Assembly: GCA_029287755.1 (NCBI GenBank)
Contig: JARFQM010000285.1
Location: forward strand, 1-59,390
From: Desulfofustis sp.
GTDB lineage: Bacteria; Desulfobacterota; Desulfobulbia; Desulfobulbales; Desulfocapsaceae
Length of the DNA: 59,390 bases
Direction of reading: 5' to 3'
Shown: piece by piece, positions 1-9,474 of the stretch
Layout of the letters: each line of letters starts with the position of its first letter
Position numbering within the stretch: position 1 is the first letter of the stretch
Translations under genes and position numbers: made by a program
Notes under the pieces: generated by a model
Database searches by the model: none
The model's input: only the letters and a program-made list of their open reading frames with translations
Told to the model about the DNA's origin: nothing

Positions 1-290
1 GTAATGTAGAATAGAATAACTGAGCTGACTTTTGCTGTCAACCTATTTATCAAGGTGACCGTCCCCTGCAACAGCGAAAGAATAATTGTTGACTACCCGT
101 AAGGCTGGCGGACCAGTCAGTAGAAACTCATCAACGGTTTGAGCAGGGATTAGAGAGAAAATTCACCACGGTTTATTCACTCGCTCAGCGCTGCAGCGAC
201 CTGGCCTCTGGCATCTGAGATTGAGGTTCTTGTTCCCGTGTCTTCCTGGTATGATAGCGCGGTATCTCAAAAATTAATCGTCATGATCCG
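1..290. other. Non-coding left edge of window
   Basis: I see no coding region, RNA gene or repeat on either strand. The only interpretable element is a weak promoter-like pair just before the first gene, listed separately. The upstream gene lies outside the window. Confidence 0.5.
227..255 (+). promoter_or_regulatory. Weak sigma70-like promoter before AEC carrier
   Basis: A TTCTTG hexamer at 227-232 and a TATGAT hexamer at 250-255 are 17 bp apart, about 35 bp before the start codon at 291. The -10 element is good and the -35 is poor. This is inference from pattern only. Confidence 0.3.
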
Positions 291-1244
291 ATGTTGAAAA
301 TTCTCTCCATCACCGGTCCGGTTTATCTGATCATACTCCTCGGTTACCTGGCAACCCGCAGCGGGTTGTTCGCCAGGTCCGAGATGCAGGTGCTTGGCAA
401 GTTTGTCATCAATCTGGCGATACCCGCTCTTTTATTCAAAGTTTCATCAGAACGGGAATTGGGAGAGATCTTCAACCCGACTTATCTCCTCGCCTATCTT
501 GCCGGATCGCTGTTGGTGGTCTGTGGAGGATATTTTTGGAGCAGGCGCATGGCGGGATATTCGGCCACCGTGGCCACCTTTAATGCTCTGGGAATGTCCT
601 GCTCCAACAGCGGTTTTATCGGCTTTCCCATTTTACTGCTCTTTGTGGAACAGGTTGCCGGCATTTGCTTTGCCCTGAACATACTTGTCGAGAATCTGAT
701 TATCTTACCCATAATTCTGGCTCTGGCCGAGCACAGTCGGGGTGGAAATTTACCGTGGTACCGGCTCTTTTTGCGCACCTTGGGACGACTGGCATTGAAC
801 CCCTTGATAATCGCCCTGACCGCTGGTGTGCTCACCTCAGTCAGCCAGATTGATCTGCCGGTCATGATTACCCGGACTGTTGAGCTGCTTGCTGTCTCCT
901 GCACTGCGCTCGCCCTGTTTTTTATTGGTGGAACGCTCGTTGGGGTACAGTCAAAAGGTAATATCTCACGAATTTCATTAATTGTGGTCGGTAAACTCAT
1001 TATCCATCCTCTGGCCGTTTTCTTCAGTATCCTTCTGCTGCCCGTTGCGGGGTTACCGACTTTGGCGGCACCCATGGCTGCCGGGGCCGTCATCTCGGCT
1101 GCGGTGCCGATGCTCAGCATCTACTCCATTCTGGCCTTAAAATATGGAGAAGAAGATATATGCAGCGCGGCCATGCTGATTGCCACTCTGATATCCTTTT
1201 TTACACTCAATCTGCTTCTGGCGGGTATCAACCACTTTTTATAA
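291..1244 (+). CDS. AEC family transporter (auxin efflux carrier type)
   Basis: A 317-residue integral membrane protein with about ten hydrophobic segments over its whole length. It begins with a proline-containing first helix followed by GYLATRSG, the usual N-terminal layout of bacterial AEC permeases. Asn/Gly-rich stretches around residues 97-110 (FNALGMSCSNSGFIGFP) match the broken helix of the family. AEC proteins export or exchange small organic acids such as malate or malonate; the substrate here cannot be read from sequence. No clear ribosome binding site precedes the ATG. A second, only distantly similar AEC gene lies at 4448. The alcohol dehydrogenase gene follows 100 bp later on the same strand, which suggests a hydroxy- or oxo-acid substrate (inference). 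Confidence 0.85.
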   Translation: MLKILSITGPVYLIILLGYLATRSGLFARSEMQVLGKFVINLAIPALLFKVSSERELGEIFNPTYLLAYLAGSLLVVCGGYFWSRRMAGYSATVATFNALGMSCSNSGFIGFPILLLFVEQVAGICFALNILVENLIILPIILALAEHSRGGNLPWYRLFLRTLGRLALNPLIIALTAGVLTSVSQIDLPVMITRTVELLAVSCTALALFFIGGTLVGVQSKGNISRISLIVVGKLIIHPLAVFFSILLLPVAGLPTLAAPMAAGAVISAAVPMLSIYSILALKYGEEDICSAAMLIATLISFFTLNLLLAGINHFL

Positions 1245-1344
1245 CCATTGAGGCCTGGAAAATTCATACGGCATCGAAAATCTCAGCGTATACCGCAGAG
1301 TCACCAATGACAATTTCCCGCACTGATCTTCAAGGGCTGAAACC

Positions 1345-2646
1345 ATGACCACGCAAAACTATTTTGAACCAAGAGAAAAAGGTGAGCACGCCATTGTTCT
1401 CGAGGGAAACAAAGAGATATTCGGCTCCGGGGCTCTGGCCGAAGTCGGAGCGCACGCCCATCACCTCGGTATGCGGCGTGTTGCCCTTTATACGGATCCC
1501 CAGGTCGGCAAACTCCCCTGGCTGGAGACAGTTGAGAAATCCCTGCGGGACCGTGGCATCAGGGTATCGATCTTTACCGGCGTGGAAATAGAACCAAGCG
1601 ACCGCTCTCTTAAAGCCGCCGTCCGATTCGCCGAAGAGGATGATTTTGATGGATTTGTCAGCATCGGCGGCGGATCTGTCATCGACACCTGCAAGGCCGT
1701 CAGCCTCTATGCCAGTTACCCTCCGGAACACTTCCTCGACTATGTAAATCAGCCGCTGGGCAGGGCTTTGCCTGCCCCCGGACCGCTCAAACCTCATATC
1801 GCCTGTCCGACGACCTTCGGTACCGCCAGCGAATGCACCAGTGTGGCCATCTTCAACTTCTTGGAACTGGGCACCAAGGCAGGCATCTCGAACCGGGCCA
1901 TCAAACCAGCATTGGGGATTGTCGATCCCGAAGCCCTGCAAACCCTGCCGGCCCCCGTGGTTGCAGCCAATGGCATGGATGTCTTCAGCCATGCGGTGGA
2001 ATCCTATACTGCCAGGCCCTATACCCAGAGACCGGCGCCCGCTGACCCGACTAACCGGCCGGTGATCCAGGGGGCCAACCCCATCAGTGATCTGAATTGC
2101 TTAGAAGCGATTCGTTTGATAGGCAGCAACCTGATCGAAGCCGTCAGGAATCCTGATGATGGCGGCGCCCGTGAACAACTCTCTTGTGCCGGCCTGCTGG
2201 CCGGCATCGGCTTCGGCACGGCCGGCTGCAACCTTCCCCATGGCATGTCATATGCAGTCTCGGGCCTGGTGCGGGATTATCGCGCCGCCGGCTGGCCCCA
2301 GGATAAACCGCTGGTTCCCCATGGATTTGCGGTGATTGTCAACTCCCCTTCAGTCTTTCGCTTCATGGGCCCCACCTGTCCGGCCAGGCATCTGGAGGCG
2401 GCACGGGCCTTGGGTCTTGTTGATGACGGCAGAGCGCCAGGCGACCTCCTGGCCGCTGGCCTGATCGACATTATGCGTACTATCGGCGTACCCAACGGCC
2501 TACGGGGCCTGGGGTATGGCGATGATGACCTTGACGCGCTGACCGAAAAGGGCTGGAAGCAGCGGCGGGTGGTCGACAATGCGGCGAGACAGATCAGTAA
2601 AGAAGAAATGAGGGAAATCTTTGCAGGAGCCCTCCGCTATTGGTAA
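1345..2646 (+). CDS. Iron-containing alcohol dehydrogenase, hydroxyacid-oxoacid transhydrogenase-like
   Basis: A 433-residue group III iron-dependent dehydrogenase. The dinucleotide motif GGGSVIDTCKA (about residues 108-118) is clear. The metal ligands are visible: Asp and His in GMDVFSHAVESYTA (about 210-224), His in LPHGMSYAV (about 294-302) and His in VPHGFAVIV (about 323-331). The signature TTFGTASECTSVAIF replaces the usual TTAGTGSEVT and, with the length and the long C-terminal half, points to the ADHFE1/HOT branch, which couples 4-hydroxybutyrate oxidation to 2-oxoglutarate reduction in animals. Bacterial members can be ordinary short-chain alcohol or lactaldehyde dehydrogenases, so the substrate is open. 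It is cytoplasmic and follows an AEC carrier on the same strand. Confidence 0.85.
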   Translation: MTTQNYFEPREKGEHAIVLEGNKEIFGSGALAEVGAHAHHLGMRRVALYTDPQVGKLPWLETVEKSLRDRGIRVSIFTGVEIEPSDRSLKAAVRFAEEDDFDGFVSIGGGSVIDTCKAVSLYASYPPEHFLDYVNQPLGRALPAPGPLKPHIACPTTFGTASECTSVAIFNFLELGTKAGISNRAIKPALGIVDPEALQTLPAPVVAANGMDVFSHAVESYTARPYTQRPAPADPTNRPVIQGANPISDLNCLEAIRLIGSNLIEAVRNPDDGGAREQLSCAGLLAGIGFGTAGCNLPHGMSYAVSGLVRDYRAAGWPQDKPLVPHGFAVIVNSPSVFRFMGPTCPARHLEAARALGLVDDGRAPGDLLAAGLIDIMRTIGVPNGLRGLGYGDDDLDALTEKGWKQRRVVDNAARQISKEEMREIFAGALRYW

Positions 2647-2779
2647 GATGTGTCACGGTGCTGCAGCTGACTTACTATCGTATCGATTTCGTTTACAAAT
2701 ATGATCCACCCAGAGAGGTTGCTGAGACACCCCGGCAGCTGGGGCGGCACCACCTCCACTACAAGAGAAAGATAGTTTC

Positions 2780-4378
2780 ATGCAAGGTAACGATTACAAA
2801 AATATAATTTTCACCGGCTTTATGGGCACGGGTAAAACCACTGTGGGCAAATTGCTGGCTGAAAAACTGGGCCGTGACTTTATTGATACCGATGAGCTGA
2901 TCGAGAAGCGCCAGGGACTGAGTATCCCGGAAATCTTTGACAAATTGGGGGAGTCCTCCTTTCGCCAAATGGAGGCTGACATCGCCAGGGAACTGGGCCA
3001 GAAAGAAGGGCTGGTGATTTCAACCGGGGGGCGCCTGATGCTTGACCCCGCCAATGTCGCCGCCCTGAGCGCCAATGGACGGGTGTTCTGCCTGGTTGCC
3101 ACTCCCCAGGAGATTTTATCGAGAATCGAAGGTGACACGGAACATCACCGACCATTGCTCGACGTGCCCAACCCGGGCGAGCAGATCGTCGAACTTCTGC
3201 AGGAGAGGAAAAAAGGCTATCAGCGTTTTCTGAAGATGACGACGGATGAAAAACATCCCGCCGACATCACCACGGATCTGCTCGATTTCATGCAGAAAAG
3301 CCAGACCCATTTCGCCGTTGAGATCCCTTCTTATCCCCATGAATATATTGTCGGCAACGGTATCTTACCCTTCACCCGCCAACTGGCTGGAACCGATGGC
3401 ATGCTGGTGGTGATCACCGACACCGTGGTCGAAGAAATCTATGGTCAGAGCTGCGGCGCCGTCGACCACCTGATCACCATCCCCGAAAGTCGCCAGAAGA
3501 AGACCTTGGCAACCGTGCAGGCGGTCTACGATCAACTGGTGGATATCGGTTTTGATCGATCGGGCACCATAGTTGCCCTGGGAGGCAGCGTCATCGGCGA
3601 CATCGCCGGCTTTGTCGCCGCCACCTACATGCGGGGCGTCAACCTGGTGCAGTGTCCCACGAGTCTGCTGGCCATGGCCGACACCAGCATCGGAGGCAAA
3701 AACAGCCTCGATCTGGCGCAGGGAAAAAATCTCATCGGCAGCTTCAAGCAGCCGTCTCTGGTGATTGCCGATGTAGCCACCCTCATGACCCTGCCCGTGG
3801 AGGAACTGATCTCCGGCATGGCCGAGGTTATCAAACATGGTCTGCTGGCCGATACCGACCTCCTGGAAAAGGTGGAAAAGGGGTCCTGGCCGATTAAAGC
3901 AGAATCGCTGCACTCGTCCTTTTCCGAGCTTCAGGCTCTGGTAGCACAATCAATACAGGTGAAAATATCTTATGTGCAGAAGGATCCCTTCGATGAAGGG
4001 ATACGCAAGCAATTGAACATGGGGCACACCTTTGCGCATGCCGTAGAAAAGGTAAGCAACAACACCATCCGTCACGGCGAAGCGGTGGCCATGGGTATCG
4101 CAGCCGCTACCGATCTTTCCGCTAGAATGGGATATTGTGACCACGATCTGAAAAACCGCATTGATCTGATCCTTGACAAAGTCGGTTTACCCAATCGAAT
4201 CCCAGCCGCTCTCTCACCTGGTTCAATACTCGACACCATGAGAAAAGACAAAAAGAGACTTGCCCAGTCACTCCGACTCGTACTCCCCATTAAAGTGGGA
4301 CAGGTTTTTGTCGCTGATGATATAGACAACAGGGATATACTCAAGACACTCGAGGCAATGTCCGGCCCAGGCAGGTAA
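2780..4378 (+). CDS. aroKB: Bifunctional shikimate kinase / 3-dehydroquinate synthase
   Basis: A 532-residue fusion of two shikimate pathway enzymes. Residues 8-170 are a shikimate kinase: P-loop GFMGTGKTT (13-21), the DTDELIE shikimate-binding Asp region, FRQME, and a lid containing HHRPLLD. Residues about 185-530 are 3-dehydroquinate synthase, which converts DAHP to 3-dehydroquinate using NAD and a divalent metal: ALGGSVIGDIAGFVAA for NAD binding, GGKNSLDLAQGKNLIG, and metal ligands in EVIKHG, GHTFAHAVEK and RHGEAVAMG, with DKK near the C-terminus. The kinase Gly triad reads STGGR (81-85) rather than STGGG, so one conserved glycine is Arg. Fusions of AroK and AroB are known from several bacterial groups. 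No other aromatic pathway gene is adjacent. Confidence 0.92.
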   Translation: MQGNDYKNIIFTGFMGTGKTTVGKLLAEKLGRDFIDTDELIEKRQGLSIPEIFDKLGESSFRQMEADIARELGQKEGLVISTGGRLMLDPANVAALSANGRVFCLVATPQEILSRIEGDTEHHRPLLDVPNPGEQIVELLQERKKGYQRFLKMTTDEKHPADITTDLLDFMQKSQTHFAVEIPSYPHEYIVGNGILPFTRQLAGTDGMLVVITDTVVEEIYGQSCGAVDHLITIPESRQKKTLATVQAVYDQLVDIGFDRSGTIVALGGSVIGDIAGFVAATYMRGVNLVQCPTSLLAMADTSIGGKNSLDLAQGKNLIGSFKQPSLVIADVATLMTLPVEELISGMAEVIKHGLLADTDLLEKVEKGSWPIKAESLHSSFSELQALVAQSIQVKISYVQKDPFDEGIRKQLNMGHTFAHAVEKVSNNTIRHGEAVAMGIAAATDLSARMGYCDHDLKNRIDLILDKVGLPNRIPAALSPGSILDTMRKDKKRLAQSLRLVLPIKVGQVFVADDIDNRDILKTLEAMSGPGR

Positions 4379-4447
4379 TTCAAACCCAGTTGCCAGGATG
4401 ACAACAGAAAACGAAGCTGCCGATAAGATGATGGTGGTATCGCTTTA

Positions 4448-5350
4448 ATGGCGTTTTTCACCATATTTCTCAACGTCATGATGCCGGTCTTCGGCATCGT
4501 CGTGATCGGCTATTTCCTCGGCAATCGTCTGAATCTCCAGGCCGGGACACTGACCAAAACCGCCTACTACATCCTGGTCCCCTGTTTTATTTATGAGGCA
4601 ATAAGCAATGCCGAGATAGCTGTGCAGGACGCCCTCAAGTTATTCTGCTTTGTGGTCATCTCCCAGCTTATTATTGCCTTGATTGCGGGGGCTTACGCCC
4701 GCCTGCTCGGCCGCTCGCGGGAAGTGATCGCCGCCTTTGTCATTGTGGCCATAGCCGGTAACGTCGGCAATTACGGCATCGCGGTGATTATTTTCAGATT
4801 AGGCGAAGCAGCCACCGCTTCGGCCACTATCTTCTATGTGATCATGTCAATAACCATCTTTATCGGCAGTGTCGGCATCGCCGGCTGGGCGCGCGGGGGA
4901 AGCAGCGGCATGCTGCGCGGCTTGGTGAAAACGCCGGCGATCTGGGCAGCCGTGCTGGGTCTGCTGGCCGCGGGAAATGATCTGGTCCTGCCGACCATGA
5001 CGGCAAGGCTGATAGGGCTGCTCGCTCAGGCGATGATTCCCATTATGCTGCTGTCTTTGGGGTTGCAGTTGCTGGAGCAGAAACAGCTGCGTTTTTCGGC
5101 CGATCTGCTGAGCGCATCCTGTTTTCGACTGCTGGTCGCCCCGCTCATCGCCGCCGCAATAGCCATGCCCTTCGGCCTGGGTGAAATCGACCATGCTTCT
5201 GGAGTTCTTCAATTCGGCATGCCGACGGCTGTGGTGGCGACGATCATCGCCAAAGAACACGACATCGACCCGACCTTCATTATTTCCGCAGTCGTTTTCA
5301 CCGTCCTCGCCAGCCTGATCACGCTGCCCCTTATCATGCTGGCCGTCTGA
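4448..5350 (+). CDS. AEC family transporter, second copy
   Basis: A 300-residue membrane protein with about ten transmembrane segments and the AEC opening MMPVFGIVVIGYFLG. The family's conserved Asn/Gly cluster is present as IAGNVGNYGIAVI (about 101-113), followed by a C-terminal half with MLLSLGLQL and FGMPTAVVATIIA. It is only distantly similar to the carrier at 291, so this is not a recent duplication. It starts 70 bp after aroKB on the same strand and may be cotranscribed. The substrate is unknown. A short GC hairpin separates its end from the convergent SDR gene. Confidence 0.83.
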   Translation: MAFFTIFLNVMMPVFGIVVIGYFLGNRLNLQAGTLTKTAYYILVPCFIYEAISNAEIAVQDALKLFCFVVISQLIIALIAGAYARLLGRSREVIAAFVIVAIAGNVGNYGIAVIIFRLGEAATASATIFYVIMSITIFIGSVGIAGWARGGSSGMLRGLVKTPAIWAAVLGLLAAGNDLVLPTMTARLIGLLAQAMIPIMLLSLGLQLLEQKQLRFSADLLSASCFRLLVAPLIAAAIAMPFGLGEIDHASGVLQFGMPTAVVATIIAKEHDIDPTFIISAVVFTVLASLITLPLIMLAV

Positions 5351-5377
5351 CCGGCCAGGATGGACTGCCCGCAGGAT

Positions 5378-5397
5378 GGGCTGGTCAGCCCAATTCT
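5378..5397. terminator. Weak hairpin between convergent genes
   Basis: GGGCT and AGCCC flank a four-base loop at 5378-5391, followed by AATTCTTC. It lies in the 47-bp gap between convergent genes, where a terminator is expected. The stem is short, so confidence is low. Confidence 0.3.
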
Positions 5398-6252
5398 TCA
5401 GATGGTGTAGGCCGAGAAACCGCCGTCAATCGGCACCACCACACCGGTGACAAATTTCGCAGCATCCGAGAGCAGCCAGATGACCGCACCCAAGAGATCC
5501 TCGGGTTCACCGTAGCGGCCCATGGGCGTGCGAGCGATCACCTTTTGGGCCCGTTCTGACAGCTCTCCGGTCTCTTGGTCCACATGCAGGAAGCGAAGCT
5601 GTTCGGTCATGAAAAAACCGGGTGCAATCGCATTTACCCTGATCCCCGTGCGGGAAAAATGTACTGCAAGCCACTGGGTAAAATTGCTCACCGCGGCCTT
5701 TGCAGCCGAATAAGCGGCAACTTTGGTCAACGGGGTAAGCGCGCTCATCGATGATATGTTGACTATGGAGCCCTTCCCCTGTTCCACCATCGACCTGGAA
5801 AATGTCTTGATGGTGAGAAACGTACCCAGAAAATTCAAATCAAAAACCTGACGGAATCCGGCCAGGTCCAGGTCAAAAAATCCCCTGCTTCCATCGTGCA
5901 GCGGCCCCTTGACGGTCAGGAACTCCTGCTCGGTCGACCCGCGCGGGTCGTTGCCGCCGGCTCCGGGGATGAGCAGATCCACCGCCCCCCATTTGCCGAC
6001 AACCGCTGCATGGCATGACTCGAGATCATCCGTGTTCAAGACATCGCAGGCCAGGGCCAGGGCCTGGCCCCCGTTTTTATTAATTTCTGCGGCTCTGTTC
6101 TCGGCTTTTTCAAGGCTGATATCCACTATCGCGACCCTGCACCCCAGTCCTCCTAGGGCGATCGCCATGGCTCCGCACAAATCCCCACCGCCGCCGGTTA
6201 TGACGGCGACCTTGTCGTCCAGGCTGAATGTATCTAATACGCTGGCAGCCAT
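5398..6252 (-). CDS. SDR family oxidoreductase, D-mannonate oxidoreductase-like
   Basis: A 284-residue classical short-chain dehydrogenase. It has the nucleotide-binding TGGGGDLCG near residues 19-27, the structural motif after LLIPGAGGN, catalytic Ser in NISSMSAL, and the YSAAK pair YxxxK. The insertion after GAGGNDPRGSTEQEF, about 25 residues with DGSRGFFDLDLAGF, is what I know from SDR-type D-mannonate oxidoreductases (UxuB/YjmF of Gram-positives), which reduce D-fructuronate to D-mannonate. No uronate isomerase or dehydratase lies nearby, so the sugar-acid role is tentative; gluconate 5-dehydrogenase is an alternative. It is transcribed towards the AEC gene and divergently from topB. Confidence 0.8.
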   Translation of the reverse strand: MAASVLDTFSLDDKVAVITGGGGDLCGAMAIALGGLGCRVAIVDISLEKAENRAAEINKNGGQALALACDVLNTDDLESCHAAVVGKWGAVDLLIPGAGGNDPRGSTEQEFLTVKGPLHDGSRGFFDLDLAGFRQVFDLNFLGTFLTIKTFSRSMVEQGKGSIVNISSMSALTPLTKVAAYSAAKAAVSNFTQWLAVHFSRTGIRVNAIAPGFFMTEQLRFLHVDQETGELSERAQKVIARTPMGRYGEPEDLLGAVIWLLSDAAKFVTGVVVPIDGGFSAYTI

Positions 6253-6568
6253 TTGCTACTCCTCTGGTTAAATTGATGCCGGGGGTAGTTTAAAGTGCCC
6301 CACTACCTAATTTGAACAGCTCACTTGATTAGTGCGTCATTAAATTCTATCACCCCGCCGATGCCGGCCTTTGCGGCCTTCACCCCTGCCCTCTCGTGGG
6401 AAATTTAATTTGACAAATCCAAGACAGATTAATACAACGTCTGACAAATCAAGGCGAGCAGTTCCGCTAATTGCCGATACCATTGTATTTTCCTCGACAA
6501 CCGGATCTCATGCCCCTGTGCAGCACACCATTTGAGGCCGGAATGACGGCGGGATTGCACCGATATAT
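6253..6568. other. Divergent intergenic region, SDR gene and topB
   Basis: No convincing ORF. It contains a GGTAGT/ACTACC inverted repeat around 6284-6308 and a GGCC/GGCC mini-hairpin near 6365-6377. Both promoters for the flanking divergent genes should lie here, but I cannot place hexamers with confidence. Confidence 0.4.
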
Positions 6569-9031
6569 ATGACTGAAAAAACACTGATAATAGCAGAAAA
6601 ACCAAGCGTCGCGGCGGATCTCGCAAAAGTCCTGCCCGGTTCTTTCAAAAGAACCAGAACTCACTACGAGGGTGACTCATACCTGGTTTCCTACGCGGTG
6701 GGCCACCTGGTGTCGATCTGCTACCCCGAAGAGATTGATCCCCGCTACCAGAAATGGCGCATGGGCGACCTGCCCATCCTGCCCGAGACGTTTCCGCTCA
6801 AGGTGCTCGACCCCACCAAGAGTCAGTTCAACGCCCTGCAGAAACTTATTCGGCGCAAAGACGTGGCGACGATCATCAACGCCTGCGACGCCGGTCGCGA
6901 GGGCGAACTTATCTTCAAATACATACTGAGCTATGTATCGAATGCATCGGTGGCCCGCAAGCAGGTAAAACGTCTGTGGCTGCAGTCCATGACCGATGAA
7001 GCGATCCGCAACGGCTTTTCGGCTTTGAGAAACAACGAGGAAATGGTTCCGCTGGAGGACACAGCCCTGTGCCGCTCGGAATCGGACTGGCTCATCGGCA
7101 TCAACGCCACCCGGGCGCTGACCGCCTACAAATCTCGTTTTGGCGGCTTTTTCAAGACCCCCTGCGGGCGGGTGCAGACCCCCACCCTGTCGATGCTGGT
7201 GAAGCGGGAGCAGGAGCGCCTCGATTTCATCCCCAAAACCTATTTCAACCTCGAAGCATCCTTTGGCTTCAACGGCGACAACTATATCGGCAAATGGATC
7301 GATCCCTCCTTCACCAAGGATCCGGACGACGGGGATAAGCGCCAGGACCGCCTCTGGGATCGCCCCGCGGCTGAAGCTATCATTGATAAATGCAGCGGCA
7401 AGCCGGCCCAGGTCAGCGACACCAGCAAGAAAACCACCCAGGCGCCTCCCCAGCTCTACGACCTGACCTCGCTGCAGCGCGAAGCAAACGGCCGCTTCGG
7501 GTTTTCTGCCCAGAACACCCTGTCCATAGCCCAGGCCCTCTACGAACGTCACAAAGTACTCACCTACCCCCGTACCGACAGCCGCTACCTGCCCAGAGAC
7601 TATATGAAAACCACGGCGGGGGTGGTGGCCCGGCAGCAGGGCTGGCGGTTCAAGAGCTTTGCCCAGACCATTCTGGAGAAAAAATATATCAAGCCGAACC
7701 CGCGCATTTTCAACGATGCCAAAGTATCGGACCACCACGCCATCATACCCACCAACAAGCTCCCTGCGTCCCTGTCGGAAGCCGAGCTGAAGATCTACAC
7801 GATGGTAGTCCAGCGTTTTCTCGCTGTCTTTTTCCCGGCCGCTGAATACCTGAAAACCAGACGAATCTCGCTGGTCGAGGAAGAATCCTTTCTCACCGAG
7901 GGCAAGATTTTGACAAAACCCGGCTGGAAAGCCGTCTACCTGGCAGGGAAGAAGGAGCAGGGTGAGGGCATCATGGAGCCGGTGCCGCCCGGCAGCGAGG
8001 TGGTCTGCAGTTCGGTTGAACTCATTGAAATGGAGACCAGGCCGCCGGCTCGCTTCAGTGAAGCGACGCTGCTCTCGGCCATGGAGAACTCCGGCAAACT
8101 GCTCGATGACGACGAACTGGCCGAAGCGATGAAAGAGCGAGGCCTGGGAACTCCGGCGACCAGGGCAGCGATCATCGAAAAACTGATCAAGGACAAGTAT
8201 CTGGTTCGGGAGGGAAAAGAGCTGGCGCCCACCGGCAAGGCGTTCGATCTGCTGGCCCTGCTCGAGGCCATGAGGATTGACGTGCTGGCTTCACCCGAGA
8301 TGACCGGCGAGTGGGAATACAAGCTCAATCAGATCCTCAAGGGATCCCTGACCCGCTCCAAGTTCATGGAAGAGATCCGGGAACTGACCGATCACATAAT
8401 AGAGCAGATAAAAACTTTTGACGAAGCCAAACAGACCAGCGAGGCGGCATTCAGCCCGATAAACGGGGTCGTTTATATGGAAACACCCACCGCCTATGTG
8501 AGCGAGGATCAGAAGATCATGATTCGCAAGATTCTAGGCGGCCGGGTGATGAAGGAGTCCGAGGTGGTGGATCTCATCAGGGGCGAGACCATAGGTCCCT
8601 TCGCCGACTTCCGCTCTAAAAAGGGCAAACCCTTTGCTGCCTTGCTCAAGCTCACCGCTGATAAAATCGAGTTTCTCTTTCTCGACAACGGCGCGGACCT
8701 GGACATCGACCAGGTCAAAAAGAACGGCTCGCTTGGCCTGTCCCCCATCGACGGAACCCCTGTGTACGAGACACCCACCGGCTTCATGTCCGAGTCGGCC
8801 ATCAACGGTGATGAAAAAAAGGGCTTGCGGATCAGTAAGATAATTCTCTCTAAAACGCTCACCGACAAGGACATCAGAACGCTTCTGAGCGACGGCAGGA
8901 GCCCTCTGATAAAGAGCTTCATATCCAAGAAAAGAAAACCTTTTGACGCCTACCTCCTGCTTGACGACAAGGGCAAGATCAGTTTCGAGTTCCCGCCCAG
9001 AAAGCCGCGGCGGAGAAGAAAAAAAAGTTGA
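6569..9031 (+). CDS. topB: DNA topoisomerase III (type IA)
   Basis: An 820-residue type IA topoisomerase that passes single strands and decatenates DNA. The Toprim domain is N-terminal (IIAEKPSVA at 7-15; ACDAGREGELIF at 105-116). The catalytic tyrosine is in LTYPRTDSRYLP, Y333 by my count. The central arch continues to about residue 620, with TPATRAAIIEKLI typical of domains I/III. The C-terminus carries two copies of a topoisomerase C-terminal repeat, each beginning VYxETPT (about 635-715 and 728-805), and ends in a basic tail rich in Arg and Lys. No zinc-ribbon cysteines are seen, which fits TopB rather than TopA. No clear Shine-Dalgarno site precedes the ATG. It opens a co-oriented run of housekeeping genes. 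Confidence 0.95.
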   Translation: MTEKTLIIAEKPSVAADLAKVLPGSFKRTRTHYEGDSYLVSYAVGHLVSICYPEEIDPRYQKWRMGDLPILPETFPLKVLDPTKSQFNALQKLIRRKDVATIINACDAGREGELIFKYILSYVSNASVARKQVKRLWLQSMTDEAIRNGFSALRNNEEMVPLEDTALCRSESDWLIGINATRALTAYKSRFGGFFKTPCGRVQTPTLSMLVKREQERLDFIPKTYFNLEASFGFNGDNYIGKWIDPSFTKDPDDGDKRQDRLWDRPAAEAIIDKCSGKPAQVSDTSKKTTQAPPQLYDLTSLQREANGRFGFSAQNTLSIAQALYERHKVLTYPRTDSRYLPRDYMKTTAGVVARQQGWRFKSFAQTILEKKYIKPNPRIFNDAKVSDHHAIIPTNKLPASLSEAELKIYTMVVQRFLAVFFPAAEYLKTRRISLVEEESFLTEGKILTKPGWKAVYLAGKKEQGEGIMEPVPPGSEVVCSSVELIEMETRPPARFSEATLLSAMENSGKLLDDDELAEAMKERGLGTPATRAAIIEKLIKDKYLVREGKELAPTGKAFDLLALLEAMRIDVLASPEMTGEWEYKLNQILKGSLTRSKFMEEIRELTDHIIEQIKTFDEAKQTSEAAFSPINGVVYMETPTAYVSEDQKIMIRKILGGRVMKESEVVDLIRGETIGPFADFRSKKGKPFAALLKLTADKIEFLFLDNGADLDIDQVKKNGSLGLSPIDGTPVYETPTGFMSESAINGDEKKGLRISKIILSKTLTDKDIRTLLSDGRSPLIKSFISKKRKPFDAYLLLDDKGKISFEFPPRKPRRRRKKS

Positions 9032-9063
9032 CAGGGCGAGGCTCTTAACCCCAAATAAGCAGT

Positions 9064-9438
9064 ATGAAACAGCTCAAGAAAGAATATCGGACTCTCGAAG
9101 GTGGACAACTTGCCGCTATCTGCGCCAAGATTGCCGTGGACGGCAAAGGTGAGGATATCGTGGTTCTGGACGTTCGCAAGATATCTTCATTCACCGACTA
9201 TTTCGTCATCCTCAGCGGCAGATCCACCCGCCACGTACAGGCGCTGGCTGAAAGCCTGGAAAATGAACTGCGCTCCAAGAGAATCGGCTCCAGCCGGGCC
9301 GAGGGACTGAGCGAAGGCAAATGGGTCCTGCTCGACTTCGATGACGTGGTGGTCCATATCTTTTACCATGAACAGCGGGATTTCTACGATCTCGAGGGGC
9401 TCTGGCATGACGCGCCGCGCCTCGAGACGGATCGCTGA
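9064..9438 (+). CDS. rsfS: Ribosomal silencing factor RsfS
   Basis: A 124-residue RsfS/Iojap/DUF143 protein, close to the usual length. The core VLDVRKISSFTDYFVILSGRSTRHVQALAESLE and the later GLSEGKWVLLDFDDVVVHIFYHEQRDFYDLEGLW are diagnostic. The family binds ribosomal protein L14 and blocks subunit joining during starvation. It starts 32 bp after topB and ends 36 bp before thrC. The usual nadD partner is not adjacent here. Confidence 0.95.
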   Translation: MKQLKKEYRTLEGGQLAAICAKIAVDGKGEDIVVLDVRKISSFTDYFVILSGRSTRHVQALAESLENELRSKRIGSSRAEGLSEGKWVLLDFDDVVVHIFYHEQRDFYDLEGLWHDAPRLETDR

Positions 9439-9474
9439 TTCGATCCCAGCAAGAGAACAGGCGACTGCAGAATC

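Noticed and set aside
6677..7738. 353-codon open frame on the minus strand inside topB
   Set aside because: It is antisense to the Toprim and catalytic region of topoisomerase III, which has strong motifs on the plus strand; it is a reading-frame shadow of GC-rich codons.
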